Source of the DNA: DASUPK01 sp963843085
GTDB taxonomy: Bacteria; Actinomycetota; Thermoleophilia; Solirubrobacterales; 70-9
NCBI GenBank assembly: GCA_963843085.1
Contig: CAWJJG010000011.1
Location: forward strand, 744,001-808,000
DNA: 64,000 nt
Direction of reading: 5' to 3'
Shown here: one piece after another, positions 8,317 through 16,402 of the stretch
Position numbering within the stretch: position 1 is the first letter of the stretch
Layout: each line of letters begins with the position of its first letter
Notes under the pieces: generated by a model
Seen by the model: the letters and a program-made list of their open reading frames with translations, nothing else
What the model was told of the DNA's origin: nothing
The model's database searches: none
Translations under genes and position numbers: made by a program

Positions 8317-9207
8317 ATGCAATCGGCGGTGACGGTTATCAAGCGGACGCTGGTGTCGTTCTACGACGACCAGATGACCCAGCATGCGGCGGCGCTCACC
8401 TACTACTCGTTGATGTCGCTGTTTCCCGCCACCCTGCTCGGCCTCTCATTGCTGGGACTCCTGGGTGAGTACCCGAGCACCTACAACGCGATCGTCAACT
8501 ATCTGCGCGGCGTCGTGCCGCACTCGGCACTCGTGCCGCTGGACAGCTCTCTGCGCCAAGCCCTCCAGCACAAGGGATCGGCGGTGACGGCCTTTGCGGT
8601 CAGCATCGCGCTCACTCTCTATGGCACCACCGGCGTGCTCGAGGCTGCTCGCCGAGCCCTGAACGTGGTCTTCGAGCTGGAGGGTGGCGGCCGCACCTTC
8701 CTGCGGCGTAAGTCAACGGACATCGTCTTCACGTTCGTGCTCATGGGCCTGGTGCTGGCGAGTCTGATCATGCTCTTCATCGGCGGCCGATTCGCCGAGG
8801 ACCTCTTCGGCTTCATCGGCCTTGGTCCCACCGCCGCGTCGATCTGGAGCGTCGTTCGCTGGCCGGGGGCCCTGGCCGTCACCATGCTGATCTTCGCGCT
8901 GATCTACTACGTCACGCCCGACGTGAAGCAACGGTCGTTTCGCTGGGTCACGCCCGGGGCGTTCGCGGGGGTGTTCATCTGGCTGGCAGCCTCGGTCGGC
9001 TTCTCGGTCTACATCTCCCACGTTGCCAACGTGGGCGCTCTCTACGGGGCGTTCGCGGGCGCGATCGTGCTGGTGGCGTGGCTGTGGCTCACCAACGTGG
9101 CCCTCCTGTTCGGCGCCGAGCTCGATGCCGAGATCGAACGTCACAAGGAGCTCGGTGAGGGCGTCCCCGAGAGCGAGACGCTCAACCTGCCGACGAGAGC
9201 GCGATAG
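8317..9207 (+). CDS. YihY/BrkB (UPF0761) family integral membrane protein
   Basis: A 296-residue protein with about six membrane segments and the family hallmarks QHAAALTYYSLMSLFP near the N-terminus and GAIVLVAWLWLTNVALLFGAELDAE near the C-terminus. The ATG at 8317 has a ribosome site (GAAAGGA) 5 bp upstream and is preferred to a TTG at 8275. The family was once called ribonuclease BN and is now regarded as a transporter-like membrane protein of unsettled function. It has its own 53-bp upstream gap and seems unrelated to the catabolic genes around it. Confidence 0.85.
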   Translation: MQSAVTVIKRTLVSFYDDQMTQHAAALTYYSLMSLFPATLLGLSLLGLLGEYPSTYNAIVNYLRGVVPHSALVPLDSSLRQALQHKGSAVTAFAVSIALTLYGTTGVLEAARRALNVVFELEGGGRTFLRRKSTDIVFTFVLMGLVLASLIMLFIGGRFAEDLFGFIGLGPTAASIWSVVRWPGALAVTMLIFALIYYVTPDVKQRSFRWVTPGAFAGVFIWLAASVGFSVYISHVANVGALYGAFAGAIVLVAWLWLTNVALLFGAELDAEIERHKELGEGVPESETLNLPTRAR

Positions 9208-9253
9208 TATCTGTCAAATAGCTTGTTTTATTGCCCGGCTGCCTATAGGGTGC
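9208..9253 (+). promoter_or_regulatory. AT-rich putative promoter ahead of the GMC oxidoreductase operon
   Basis: These 46 bp are clearly richer in A+T than the surroundings. They contain TTGTTT followed 15 bp later by TATAGG, which resembles a -35/-10 pair with a slightly short spacer, just before the GTG start of the next gene. It is the first free space ahead of the four-gene set 9254-12173. Read by eye only. Confidence 0.35.
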
Positions 9254-9649
9254 GTGGCCGTGGCGGAGCGGAGCTGGCTGATCCTGGACGAAGGCCGTGC
9301 CTCGGCCCTGGCGACGCTGTGCGAGACGATCGTGCCCGGTTCCGGACGGGTGGAACCGGCCGTCTACATCGACGCGAAGCTCGCGATGCTGGATGAGGGA
9401 ACGCGCGCGGCGGCGCTCGGCGCGATCGACGCGCTCGCCGACGTCGCCAACGGGGGTCCCGAGGTTCTCGGCGAGCGGGCCGCCACGCCGGAGTTCATGA
9501 TGCTGAGGGCGCTCGCCTGCGAGGCCTTCTACAGCGACTTCATCGCGCCGGGCGCCGACGGGCCGAGCGCCTGGGAGGAGATCGACTTCCGCTTCCCGCT
9601 GGCGAGCCGGGCCCAGCACGACTGGTCCTTCATGGGGATCCCCGGGTGA
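9254..9649 (+). CDS. Gluconate 2-dehydrogenase subunit 3-like small subunit of the adjacent GMC oxidoreductase
   Basis: A 131-residue helical protein placed directly before a GMC flavoprotein with a GTGA overlap. The pattern ALATLCETIVPGSGR, then a helical middle, then a region ending in DWSFMGIPG, resembles the small (gamma, subunit 3) family that partners membrane or periplasmic GMC dehydrogenases. No Tat or Sec signal is obvious, unlike many family members. GTG at 9254 is chosen, and GTG at 9260 is an equal alternative. The role as partner of the next gene is inferred from position and family. Confidence 0.65.
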   Translation: MAVAERSWLILDEGRASALATLCETIVPGSGRVEPAVYIDAKLAMLDEGTRAAALGAIDALADVANGGPEVLGERAATPEFMMLRALACEAFYSDFIAPGADGPSAWEEIDFRFPLASRAQHDWSFMGIPG

Positions 9650-11139
9650 GCGAGCGCTTCGACGTCGTGGTCGTCGGGTCTGGGGCAGGTGGCGGTGTGG
9701 TCGCCGGCGAGTTGGCGCAGCGCGGTCGCAGGGTGGTCCTGCTCGAGGCCGGTCCTCATCTGACCGCGGCCGACTTCGTCCGCTGGGAGGCGAAGGCCGC
9801 CTATGACTTCTGGTGGCCCCTGCGAATGGCGATGGTGGATGGCGGCGCCGGGGGAACGGTGCCGATCTTCGGGGGCCGCTGCGTGGGCGGCACCACGACG
9901 ATGAACACCAAGGTCTCCTTCCGCGCCCACGACTTCGAATTCGCGAAGTGGCACGAGGCGAGCGGCTTGGTCGGCGACGGCGACGAGCCGTTCGGAGTCG
10001 AGGACCTCGGGCCCCACTACGAGCGCGTCGAGAAGGTCCTCGGCGTCCGTGAGCGTGCCGATTGGCCGGATTGCGTCCGGACGCTCGACGCCGCCTTCCG
10101 CGAGCTGGGCTCCGAGCTGGAGCCCGTCGACTCCTACACGGACGTCAACTGCATGAAGTGCGGGTCCTGCCTGCAGGGCTGTCCCACCAATGCGGGCAAG
10201 AGCACGATGAACACCTACATCCACGCGACCACCGCCGTCGGCAAGCTGGACCTGAGGGCGGATTCACCCGTCGAGCGGGTCCTCTTGGCCGACCGCGGGG
10301 GTGGCATGGAGGCGACCGGGGTCGAGTACACCGATGCCGACGGGCAGAAGCAGACGATCGAGGCGGGCGCCGTGGTGGTCGCGGCCGGAGCGCTCAACAC
10401 CCCGCAGATCCTGATCCGCTCAGGGTTGCCGGAGGCGGCCGGCAACTCGCCGAGCACGGATTGGATCGGGCGCAACCTCGGCCTCCACCCCGCCGCCTTC
10501 GTCTTCGGGCGCTTCGACGAGGTCCAGGACGCCCATCGCGTCTACCCGATCACCTCTCACTGCATGGACTTCATGCGCGACGAGGATGGCGGCTTCGTGC
10601 TCGAGGCCTCGACGGTTCAGGACCCGATCGGGTTCGCGACCAGCATCGCCGACGAGGACGGGCCGATGTGGGGCGAGCGCCTGACCGAAGCGGTGCGCCA
10701 GTATCGCCACTGGAACGGGATCCTCGTGCTCGCGAACGATGAGAACAACGGCCGCGTCGTGGTCGGCGAGGACGGCACCGAGAGCTTCGAGGCGCACTTC
10801 GACCAGGTCGAGATCGAGCGAATGGAGAGAGGCCTCGAGTTCGGTCGCCGGGTGATGAAGGCGGCCGGCGCCAAGCAGGTCGCCTGGACCGGGCCGGCGA
10901 GCACTCACGTACAGGGGACCTGTCGGATGGGATCGGATCCGGCTCGCTCGGTCGTCGACGCCAACTGCGAGTCGCACGACGCCAGGAGGCTCTTCGTCGG
11001 AGACGCCTCGCTTTTCCCGAAGACCCTCTCGGTCAACCCCTCGTTGACGATCATGGCCCTCGCCGACCGGCTCGCGCAGCACCTCGATGAGGACGCGAAC
11101 CAGTACCTGACCACACAAGCCGCGGAGGTGCCTGCGTGA
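9646..11139 (+). CDS. GMC family FAD-dependent alcohol oxidoreductase with a ferredoxin-like Cys motif
   Basis: A 497-residue flavoprotein. The FAD motif GSGAGGGVVAGELAQRG is at residues 11-27, and GGTTTMNTKVSFR (81-93) is the second GMC signature region. The C-terminal active-site block has TCRMGSDP and the His/Asn-type segment LSVNPSLTIMALADR. Residues 169-179 read C-x2-C-x2-C-x3-C-P, like the cysteine cluster of long-chain alcohol oxidase relatives but with full 4Fe-4S ferredoxin spacing. It starts with GTG overlapping the small subunit and ends overlapping a zinc alcohol dehydrogenase. It probably oxidises an alcohol or aldehyde with electrons passed to a carrier. The substrate is unknown. 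Confidence 0.85.
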   Translation: MSERFDVVVVGSGAGGGVVAGELAQRGRRVVLLEAGPHLTAADFVRWEAKAAYDFWWPLRMAMVDGGAGGTVPIFGGRCVGGTTTMNTKVSFRAHDFEFAKWHEASGLVGDGDEPFGVEDLGPHYERVEKVLGVRERADWPDCVRTLDAAFRELGSELEPVDSYTDVNCMKCGSCLQGCPTNAGKSTMNTYIHATTAVGKLDLRADSPVERVLLADRGGGMEATGVEYTDADGQKQTIEAGAVVVAAGALNTPQILIRSGLPEAAGNSPSTDWIGRNLGLHPAAFVFGRFDEVQDAHRVYPITSHCMDFMRDEDGGFVLEASTVQDPIGFATSIADEDGPMWGERLTEAVRQYRHWNGILVLANDENNGRVVVGEDGTESFEAHFDQVEIERMERGLEFGRRVMKAAGAKQVAWTGPASTHVQGTCRMGSDPARSVVDANCESHDARRLFVGDASLFPKTLSVNPSLTIMALADRLAQHLDEDANQYLTTQAAEVPA

Positions 11140-12173
11140 AGGCGGCGGTGCTCCACGACTACAACCAGGAGCTCGAGTTGGAGGATCGGCCCGAGCCCGA
11201 GATCACCCGCCCCAATCAGGTACGCGTGAAGATCGAGGCCGCGGGAGTCTGCTCGACCGACCTCCACGCGATCGAAGGGCTGATGGAGGCCGCCGGAATG
11301 GACGTTCCCCGGGTACTAGGCCACGAAAACGGTGGACGGGTGGACGCGGTCGGGGACCTGGTCACCTCGGTCAAGGTCGGCGACCCGGTGCTGATCTACC
11401 CGCCGCATAGCTGCGGTGTTTGCGTCAATTGCCGCAGGGGTCGCGACATGCACTGCGAGCACCACCAGTTCACCGGCCTGACTCTTGACGGGGGCTTCAC
11501 CGAGTACCTCGTGGTCGGCGAGCGCGAGATCGTCCCGCTGCCGCCGGGAATCGATCCGATCGAGGTGGCGCCTCACTCCGACGCCGGGATCACCGCCTAC
11601 CACGCGATCAAGAGGGTCGCCGACCTGATGCTGCCCGGCAGCGTCACCGTGGTGCTCGGCGCAGGCGGAGTCGGCCACATCGGCCTCCAGCTCGCCCGCG
11701 AGCTGGGCTCCGGCACCGTCATCGTCGTCGATCCCCATCCCGGTCGCCGGAAGCTCGCCGAAGAGCTCGGCGCCGACTGGGCCGTGGACAGCGAAGGCGT
11801 CGAGGACGCAGTCTGGGAGTTGAGCCAGGGCCACGGCGCGGACCTGGTCCTCGACTTCGTCGGCACGGACGAGACCCATGCCGCCGGCCTCGGGATGCTC
11901 GGGCTCCAGGGCACCTACTCGATGATCGGCTTCGGCGGCACGATCACCATTCCCTCCGTCGCCCTGGTCGGCCAGGAGCAGTGCCTGGTCGCCAACCTGG
12001 TCGGCAGCTGGACCGACCTCTGGGAGGTCGTGCAGCTGCACGCCGCAGGGCGGATCACGCTGAAGACCGAGACGCATCCGCTGTCGGAGGTGAACGAGGT
12101 GCTCGGCCGGCTGCGCGAGGGCGACATCACCGGCCGCGCGGTGCTGCTGCCGCACTCCAACGGCTCGGCCTAG
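11136..12173 (+). CDS. Zinc-dependent alcohol dehydrogenase (MDR superfamily)
   Basis: A 345-residue medium-chain dehydrogenase. Catalytic zinc ligands are visible as Cys39 and His63-Glu64 (GHENGG). The structural zinc lobe is complete with Cys93, 96, 99 and 107. The Rossmann motif is VLGAGGVGHIGLQLA, and an acidic residue after the next strand (VVDPHPGR) favours NAD+. The GTG start overlaps the GMC stop (GTGA). It probably oxidises a primary or secondary alcohol, possibly a lignin-type benzylic or side-chain alcohol given the neighbours, but this is not shown by sequence. Confidence 0.88.
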   Translation: MKAAVLHDYNQELELEDRPEPEITRPNQVRVKIEAAGVCSTDLHAIEGLMEAAGMDVPRVLGHENGGRVDAVGDLVTSVKVGDPVLIYPPHSCGVCVNCRRGRDMHCEHHQFTGLTLDGGFTEYLVVGEREIVPLPPGIDPIEVAPHSDAGITAYHAIKRVADLMLPGSVTVVLGAGGVGHIGLQLARELGSGTVIVVDPHPGRRKLAEELGADWAVDSEGVEDAVWELSQGHGADLVLDFVGTDETHAAGLGMLGLQGTYSMIGFGGTITIPSVALVGQEQCLVANLVGSWTDLWEVVQLHAAGRITLKTETHPLSEVNEVLGRLREGDITGRAVLLPHSNGSA

Positions 12174-12187
12174 GAGTCCAAAGCGGA

Positions 12188-13099
12188 ATGCGGGTCGTTG
12201 AGGTGACGGAGCTCGGTGGGCCCGACGTTCTCAAGCTCGGAGAACGCGATGAGCCCGTTCCGGGGCCCGGTCAGGTCGTTGTCCGGGTGAGAGCCGCGAA
12301 CGTCAACCCGACCGATCTCGGGGCGCGCGCGGGCGCCGGGCGATCGGTGCCCGACCCGCCCTTCGTGCTCGGCTGGGACCTGGCGGGGGTGGTCACCGCC
12401 ATCGGCGATGGGGTCGAGGAGTTCGAGGAAGAGGACCGCGTCCTGGGGATGATCCAGTGGTACGACCAGAAGGGCTCCGTCGGCGCCTACGCGGAGTCGG
12501 TGGCCGTGGACGCCGACTGGATCGTGCCGCTGCCGGACGAGCTCGACTACGAGACGGCCGCCACCATCCCCCTGAACGCGGTCACCGCCCATGAGGGACT
12601 CGAGCTGCTCGATCCGCCCGAGGGCTGCGACCTGCTGGTGACCGGCGCGAGCGGCGCGGTCGGGAGCTTCGCCGTGCAGCTCGCGGCCCGGGCCGGCCAT
12701 CGCGTGATCGCACAGGCCGGCCGCGACGACGAGGACTGGCCGCGCGAGCTGGGCGCCTCGGAGGTGCTCCCCCGGGACGCGGACCTCGCGGCGTTCGACC
12801 CCGTGCCCGCCGTCTTCGACGCCGTGCCGCTGGGTGAGTCCGCGCTGGTCGCGGTTGAGGACGGTGGCGCCGTGGTCGCTACCCGGCGCCAGCCGGAGAC
12901 TGACTCCGGACGGCGAATCAGACAGGAGTCCTTCCTGATCCACCCCGACCGTGAGGCGTTGCGATCGCTGGTTCGCGACGTGGCGGCAGGCGAGCTTCGC
13001 ACCCGGATCGATCGCACGCTGCCCCTGGCGGAGGCCGCCGAGGCGCACCGGTTGGTCGAGGCGGGCGGATTGCACGGCAAGGTCGTACTGACCCCATGA
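12188..13099 (+). CDS. Quinone oxidoreductase-like NADP-dependent MDR protein (zinc-free)
   Basis: A 303-residue MDR enzyme without zinc ligands. It shows the QOR-type N-terminus (MRVVEVTELGGPDVLKL), NPTDLGARAG, VLGWDLAGVV and the nucleotide motif GASGAVGSFAVQLA. The ending GKVVLTP is typical of the family. The start ATG at 12188 follows the preceding gene by 14 bp. Relatives reduce quinones or activated double bonds with NADPH. Here it may act on an enone or quinone formed during aromatic breakdown, but nothing in the sequence fixes the substrate. Confidence 0.82.
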   Translation: MRVVEVTELGGPDVLKLGERDEPVPGPGQVVVRVRAANVNPTDLGARAGAGRSVPDPPFVLGWDLAGVVTAIGDGVEEFEEEDRVLGMIQWYDQKGSVGAYAESVAVDADWIVPLPDELDYETAATIPLNAVTAHEGLELLDPPEGCDLLVTGASGAVGSFAVQLAARAGHRVIAQAGRDDEDWPRELGASEVLPRDADLAAFDPVPAVFDAVPLGESALVAVEDGGAVVATRRQPETDSGRRIRQESFLIHPDREALRSLVRDVAAGELRTRIDRTLPLAEAAEAHRLVEAGGLHGKVVLTP

Positions 13100-13113
13100 G
13101 CTGAGGAGGAGAG

Positions 13114-13848
13114 ATGGCGAGATTCGTATTGGTGCATGGAGCGTTCGCGGGAGGATGGATCTGGGGCCCGCTGGCCGAGAGGCTCGAGGCCGCGGGCCAC
13201 GAGGTCGAGGCGCCGGACCTCCCCGGGATGGGTGACGACGACACCCCTGTCGCCGAGGTGACGCTGGATCGCTACGCGGAGGCCGTCTGCGAGGTTCTGG
13301 ACCGAAGCGACGAGCCGTCGATTCTGGTCGCCAACAGCATGGGCGGCGTGGTGATGACCGAGGCGGCCGCCCGGCGGCCGGACAAGGTCACCCGCATCGT
13401 CTACGTCGCTGCGTTCATGCCGGCGGACGGCCAGAGCCTGATCGCGCTCACCGAGTTGCCGGAGGGCTCCGGCGACCTGGTCCAGGAGACCGTACAAGTC
13501 TCCGGAGAGCCGCCGGTCGGGACACTTCCGGAGTCGACCCTCAGGGAGCTCAACCGGGAATGCGACCCGGGGGTGCTCGAATGGGCGATCGAGAAGGCTG
13601 GGGGGCAGCCGGTCGTCCCGTTCACCGAGCCGGTCTCGTTGAACGATGACTTCGAGCGGATTCCACGCAGCTACGTGATCTGCACGAAGGACCGTGCCAT
13701 CCCGCCGCCGCTCCAGCGCCGGATGGTGAAGGACCGCAACGTCACCGACGTGATCGAGCTCGACACCGACCATCACCCGCAGCTCTCCAGGACGGACGAG
13801 CTCGCGGCTGTCCTCGACCAGCGGGCGCGTGCGGGAGTGGCGGCGTGA
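13114..13848 (+). CDS. Alpha/beta hydrolase, plant methylesterase-like family
   Basis: A 244-residue single-domain alpha/beta hydrolase. The oxyanion motif is VLVHGAFAGGWIW (residues 5-17). The nucleophile elbow reads VANSMGGVV, so the first Gly of G-x-S-x-G is Ala. The acid lies in ICTKDRAIPPP and the His in DTDHHPQLS. This layout resembles the HNL/methyl-salicylate-esterase group (VHGAxxGAWxW). The ATG at 13114 has a strong GGAGGAG site. It may hydrolyse a small aromatic ester or a lactone. It overlaps the next gene by GTGA. Confidence 0.8.
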   Translation: MARFVLVHGAFAGGWIWGPLAERLEAAGHEVEAPDLPGMGDDDTPVAEVTLDRYAEAVCEVLDRSDEPSILVANSMGGVVMTEAAARRPDKVTRIVYVAAFMPADGQSLIALTELPEGSGDLVQETVQVSGEPPVGTLPESTLRELNRECDPGVLEWAIEKAGGQPVVPFTEPVSLNDDFERIPRSYVICTKDRAIPPPLQRRMVKDRNVTDVIELDTDHHPQLSRTDELAAVLDQRARAGVAA

Positions 13849-14411
13849 GCGCCGGGACGGTCCGTCCCGCCTCGGAGGTGTTCGCCGAGCCCCGGCCGAT
13901 CGAGGCGCTCGGCGACCTGTTCGCCAACATCTGGCAGGTCGCCTACGTCACGCCGGATCTCACCCGCGGGATGCAGGAGCTCCGGGACGTCTTCGGGATC
14001 GAAAACGCCACGGAGGTCCCGGTCGAGGGGGCCAGCTTCATGAAGGACGGCGACGAGATTCCATGGGAGCCCCGGGTGGCGATGGGCGCACGCGGCGGGC
14101 TGATCGTGGAGCTGATCGAGCCGGTGGCAGGAGAGGTCGAGTTCTACCGGCGGTTCCTGCCTCGCGGAGCGGGGGTGCTCGGCCTCCACCACCTGGCGAT
14201 GCTCGTTCCCCTGGGCGATGAGCCTTGGAACGACGTCGAGCGACTGCTGGGCGAGCACGACCTCGAGTTCGAATACACGATCCTGATCCCCAACCGTGCC
14301 CGCCTCGCCTACGTCGACACGACCGAGATGCTCGGCCACTACATCGAGCTCTGCCAGCTCCAGCCCGCGGACACCGAGTTCTTCAGCGGGCTGATCGCCG
14401 AGAGCGCCTAG
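13845..14411 (+). CDS. VOC family protein, two-domain
   Basis: A 188-residue protein with two recognisable beta-alpha-beta repeats of the VOC fold: IWQVAYVTPDLTRGMQELRDVFG in the first and LGLHHLAMLVPLGD in the second, followed by GHYIELCQL. The metal ligands are only partly evident. His appears in LHHLAML and Glu in YIELCQL, while the first repeat has Gln where His is usual. This may change or abolish metal binding. GTG start at 13845 overlaps the hydrolase stop. Its TAG stop lies in the palindrome CTAG shared with the converging acetoacetyl-CoA synthetase stop. Confidence 0.65.
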   Translation: MSAGTVRPASEVFAEPRPIEALGDLFANIWQVAYVTPDLTRGMQELRDVFGIENATEVPVEGASFMKDGDEIPWEPRVAMGARGGLIVELIEPVAGEVEFYRRFLPRGAGVLGLHHLAMLVPLGDEPWNDVERLLGEHDLEFEYTILIPNRARLAYVDTTEMLGHYIELCQLQPADTEFFSGLIAESA

Positions 14412-16384
14412 GCGGGAGCGCGCTCCGCGGCGTAGGCGACGAACGCGTCCAGAGCCGCCGGATCGGCGAGCGCGTCTCGGCTCGCCACCTTCTCCGGGGC
14501 CTCCCCCAGCAGGATCCGCTTCACGGGCAGCTCGAGCTTCTTCATGGTCAGCGTCTTCGGGATCGTGGGCACGGCCTCGATCGTGTCGGGAACGTGGCGG
14601 GGCGAGAGCGTGCCTCGCAGCTCCGACGCAATCCGCTTGCGAAGCTCGTCGTCCAGCTCCACGCCGTCGGCGAGCGTGACGAAGAGGATCAGCTCGCCCG
14701 GCCCGCCCTCGGGGTCCTCGATGTGGACGACCAGGCTCTCGAGGATCTCGTCGATCCCCTCCACCACCGAGTAGACCTCGCCGGTGCCGAGACGCACGCC
14801 GCCGCGGTTGAGCGTGGCGTCCGAGCGACCCGTGATCACGCAGCTGCCACGCTCGCTGAACATGATCCAGTCGCCATGGCGCCAGACGCCGGGGAAATGC
14901 TCGAAGTAGGCGGCGTGGTAGCGGGAGCCGTCCTCGTCTCCCCAGAAGCCGACCGGCATCGAGGGCATCGGCTGCCGGATCACCAGCTCGCCCAGCTCGC
15001 CGATCACCGGCTCGGCGTTCTCGTCGTAGGCGGCGACATCGACCGCCAGGCAGCAACCGGCGATCTCGCCCCGGTAGACGGGCTGCATCGGACTGCCCTG
15101 CACCATCCCGGTGCAGACGTCGGTCCCGCCGCTTCCGACGTTGAGCAGGACGTCGGGGCCGAGCTGCTCGTAGATCCAGTCGAAGCCCTCCGGGGGAAGC
15201 GGAGATCCCGCCGCGCAGAACTGGCGAATGCTGGAGAGATCGAGGCCGCGGAGGTCCACGCCGCCCTTGCGGCAGGCCATCAGGAAGGCCGGCACTCCAC
15301 CCATCAGGGTCGGGCGAAGCTCCTCGGCGAGCTTCCACTGAGCCGAGAGGTCCGGGTACATCGGGTTGCCGTCGAGCATCACAATCGAGGCCCGCAGCAG
15401 GAGCGTGTTGACCAGCGCCATCCACATCATCCAGGCGGTGGTCGTGAACCACATCAGGCGGTCGCCCGGCTGCAGGTCCCAGCTCAACCCCTCGTTCTTG
15501 AAGGCCTCGATCAGGATGCCACCGTGGCGGTGGACGATCGCCTTGGGCAGTCCGGTGGTCCCGGACGAGAAGAGGACGCAGAGTGGGTGGTCGAAGGAGA
15601 CGGGGTCGAATTCGAGCGGCCCCGGCTCGGCCATCAGCTCGTCCCATTCGCGCACGTCGGGCAGCTGATCGCCATCGCCGCCGATGTAGGGAACGTGGAC
15701 AACCTGGTCGAGCGAAGTCAGGGCCGCGCGCACCTCGGCCACCTCGTCCCGCCGGTCGATCGGCTTCTCGCCATAGCGGTATCCGGCGATCGCCAGCAGC
15801 AGCTTCGGCTCGAGTTGGCCGAAGCGGTCGATCACGCTGCGCGGCCCGAACTCCGGTGCGCACGTGGCCCAGATCGCGCCGAGGCTGGCCGTGGCCAGGA
15901 AGGCGACCAGCGTCTCCGGGATGTTCGGCAGGTAGGCGACGACTCGGTCGCCGGGGCCGATCCCGAGGCGCTGCAGGCCCGCCCGCGCTCTCGCCACCTG
16001 CTCGCGGAGCTCGCCGAAGGTGAGGTCGAAGTCGTCGCGGGTCTGGGAGCGCGCGAGGACGGCGACCTCCTCCGTGTCATTTTCGCGGCCAACCATGTGC
16101 TCGGCGTAGTTGAGACGCGAGCCCGTGAACCACTCGGCGCCGGGCATCTCGCGCGAGCCGAGCACCCGCTCGTACGGCGTGTGGGCGCGGATCTCGAAGA
16201 AGTCCCAGACCGATCCCCAGAAGCCCTCCAGGTCGTCGACCGACCAGCGCCAGAGCTCGTCATAGCCGGCGTGATCGATCCCTCGGGTCTCGCGCAGCCA
16301 CTCGAGGTAGCGCCCGAGCTGCGTCGTCTCGCGGACGTCATCAGGCGGCGTCCACAGCACCGATCCGATCTCCTCGACCTTCAT
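14408..16384 (-). CDS. Acetoacetyl-CoA synthetase (acetoacetate-CoA ligase)
   Basis: A 658-residue adenylate-forming ligase. The N-terminus carries the ACS/AACS cap (FWGSVWDFFEI, GSRLNYAEHM). The adenylation core has FSSGTTGLPKAIVH as the P-loop, LNVGSGGTDVCTG for the acyl pocket, WRHGDWI as the hinge region, and TIPKTLTMKKLELPVKRIL with the catalytic lysine near the C-terminus. Length and order match acetoacetyl-CoA synthetase rather than acetyl-CoA synthetase. It activates acetoacetate to acetoacetyl-CoA with ATP. Acetoacetate could come from aromatic ring cleavage or from the BKACE at 55900-56829. The ATG at 16384 is used, with a GTG codon just before it. Confidence 0.9.
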   Translation of the reverse strand: MKVEEIGSVLWTPPDDVRETTQLGRYLEWLRETRGIDHAGYDELWRWSVDDLEGFWGSVWDFFEIRAHTPYERVLGSREMPGAEWFTGSRLNYAEHMVGRENDTEEVAVLARSQTRDDFDLTFGELREQVARARAGLQRLGIGPGDRVVAYLPNIPETLVAFLATASLGAIWATCAPEFGPRSVIDRFGQLEPKLLLAIAGYRYGEKPIDRRDEVAEVRAALTSLDQVVHVPYIGGDGDQLPDVREWDELMAEPGPLEFDPVSFDHPLCVLFSSGTTGLPKAIVHRHGGILIEAFKNEGLSWDLQPGDRLMWFTTTAWMMWMALVNTLLLRASIVMLDGNPMYPDLSAQWKLAEELRPTLMGGVPAFLMACRKGGVDLRGLDLSSIRQFCAAGSPLPPEGFDWIYEQLGPDVLLNVGSGGTDVCTGMVQGSPMQPVYRGEIAGCCLAVDVAAYDENAEPVIGELGELVIRQPMPSMPVGFWGDEDGSRYHAAYFEHFPGVWRHGDWIMFSERGSCVITGRSDATLNRGGVRLGTGEVYSVVEGIDEILESLVVHIEDPEGGPGELILFVTLADGVELDDELRKRIASELRGTLSPRHVPDTIEAVPTIPKTLTMKKLELPVKRILLGEAPEKVASRDALADPAALDAFVAYAAERAPA

Positions 16385-16402
16385 CACGCTCAGACTGAGA
16401 TA

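Noticed and set aside
14225..16402. Very long plus-strand frame running over 1100 residues through the acetoacetyl-CoA synthetase
   Set aside because: It is the antisense of the synthetase gene with arbitrary, charged and low-complexity sequence. Only the part from about 16403 encodes a real protein.
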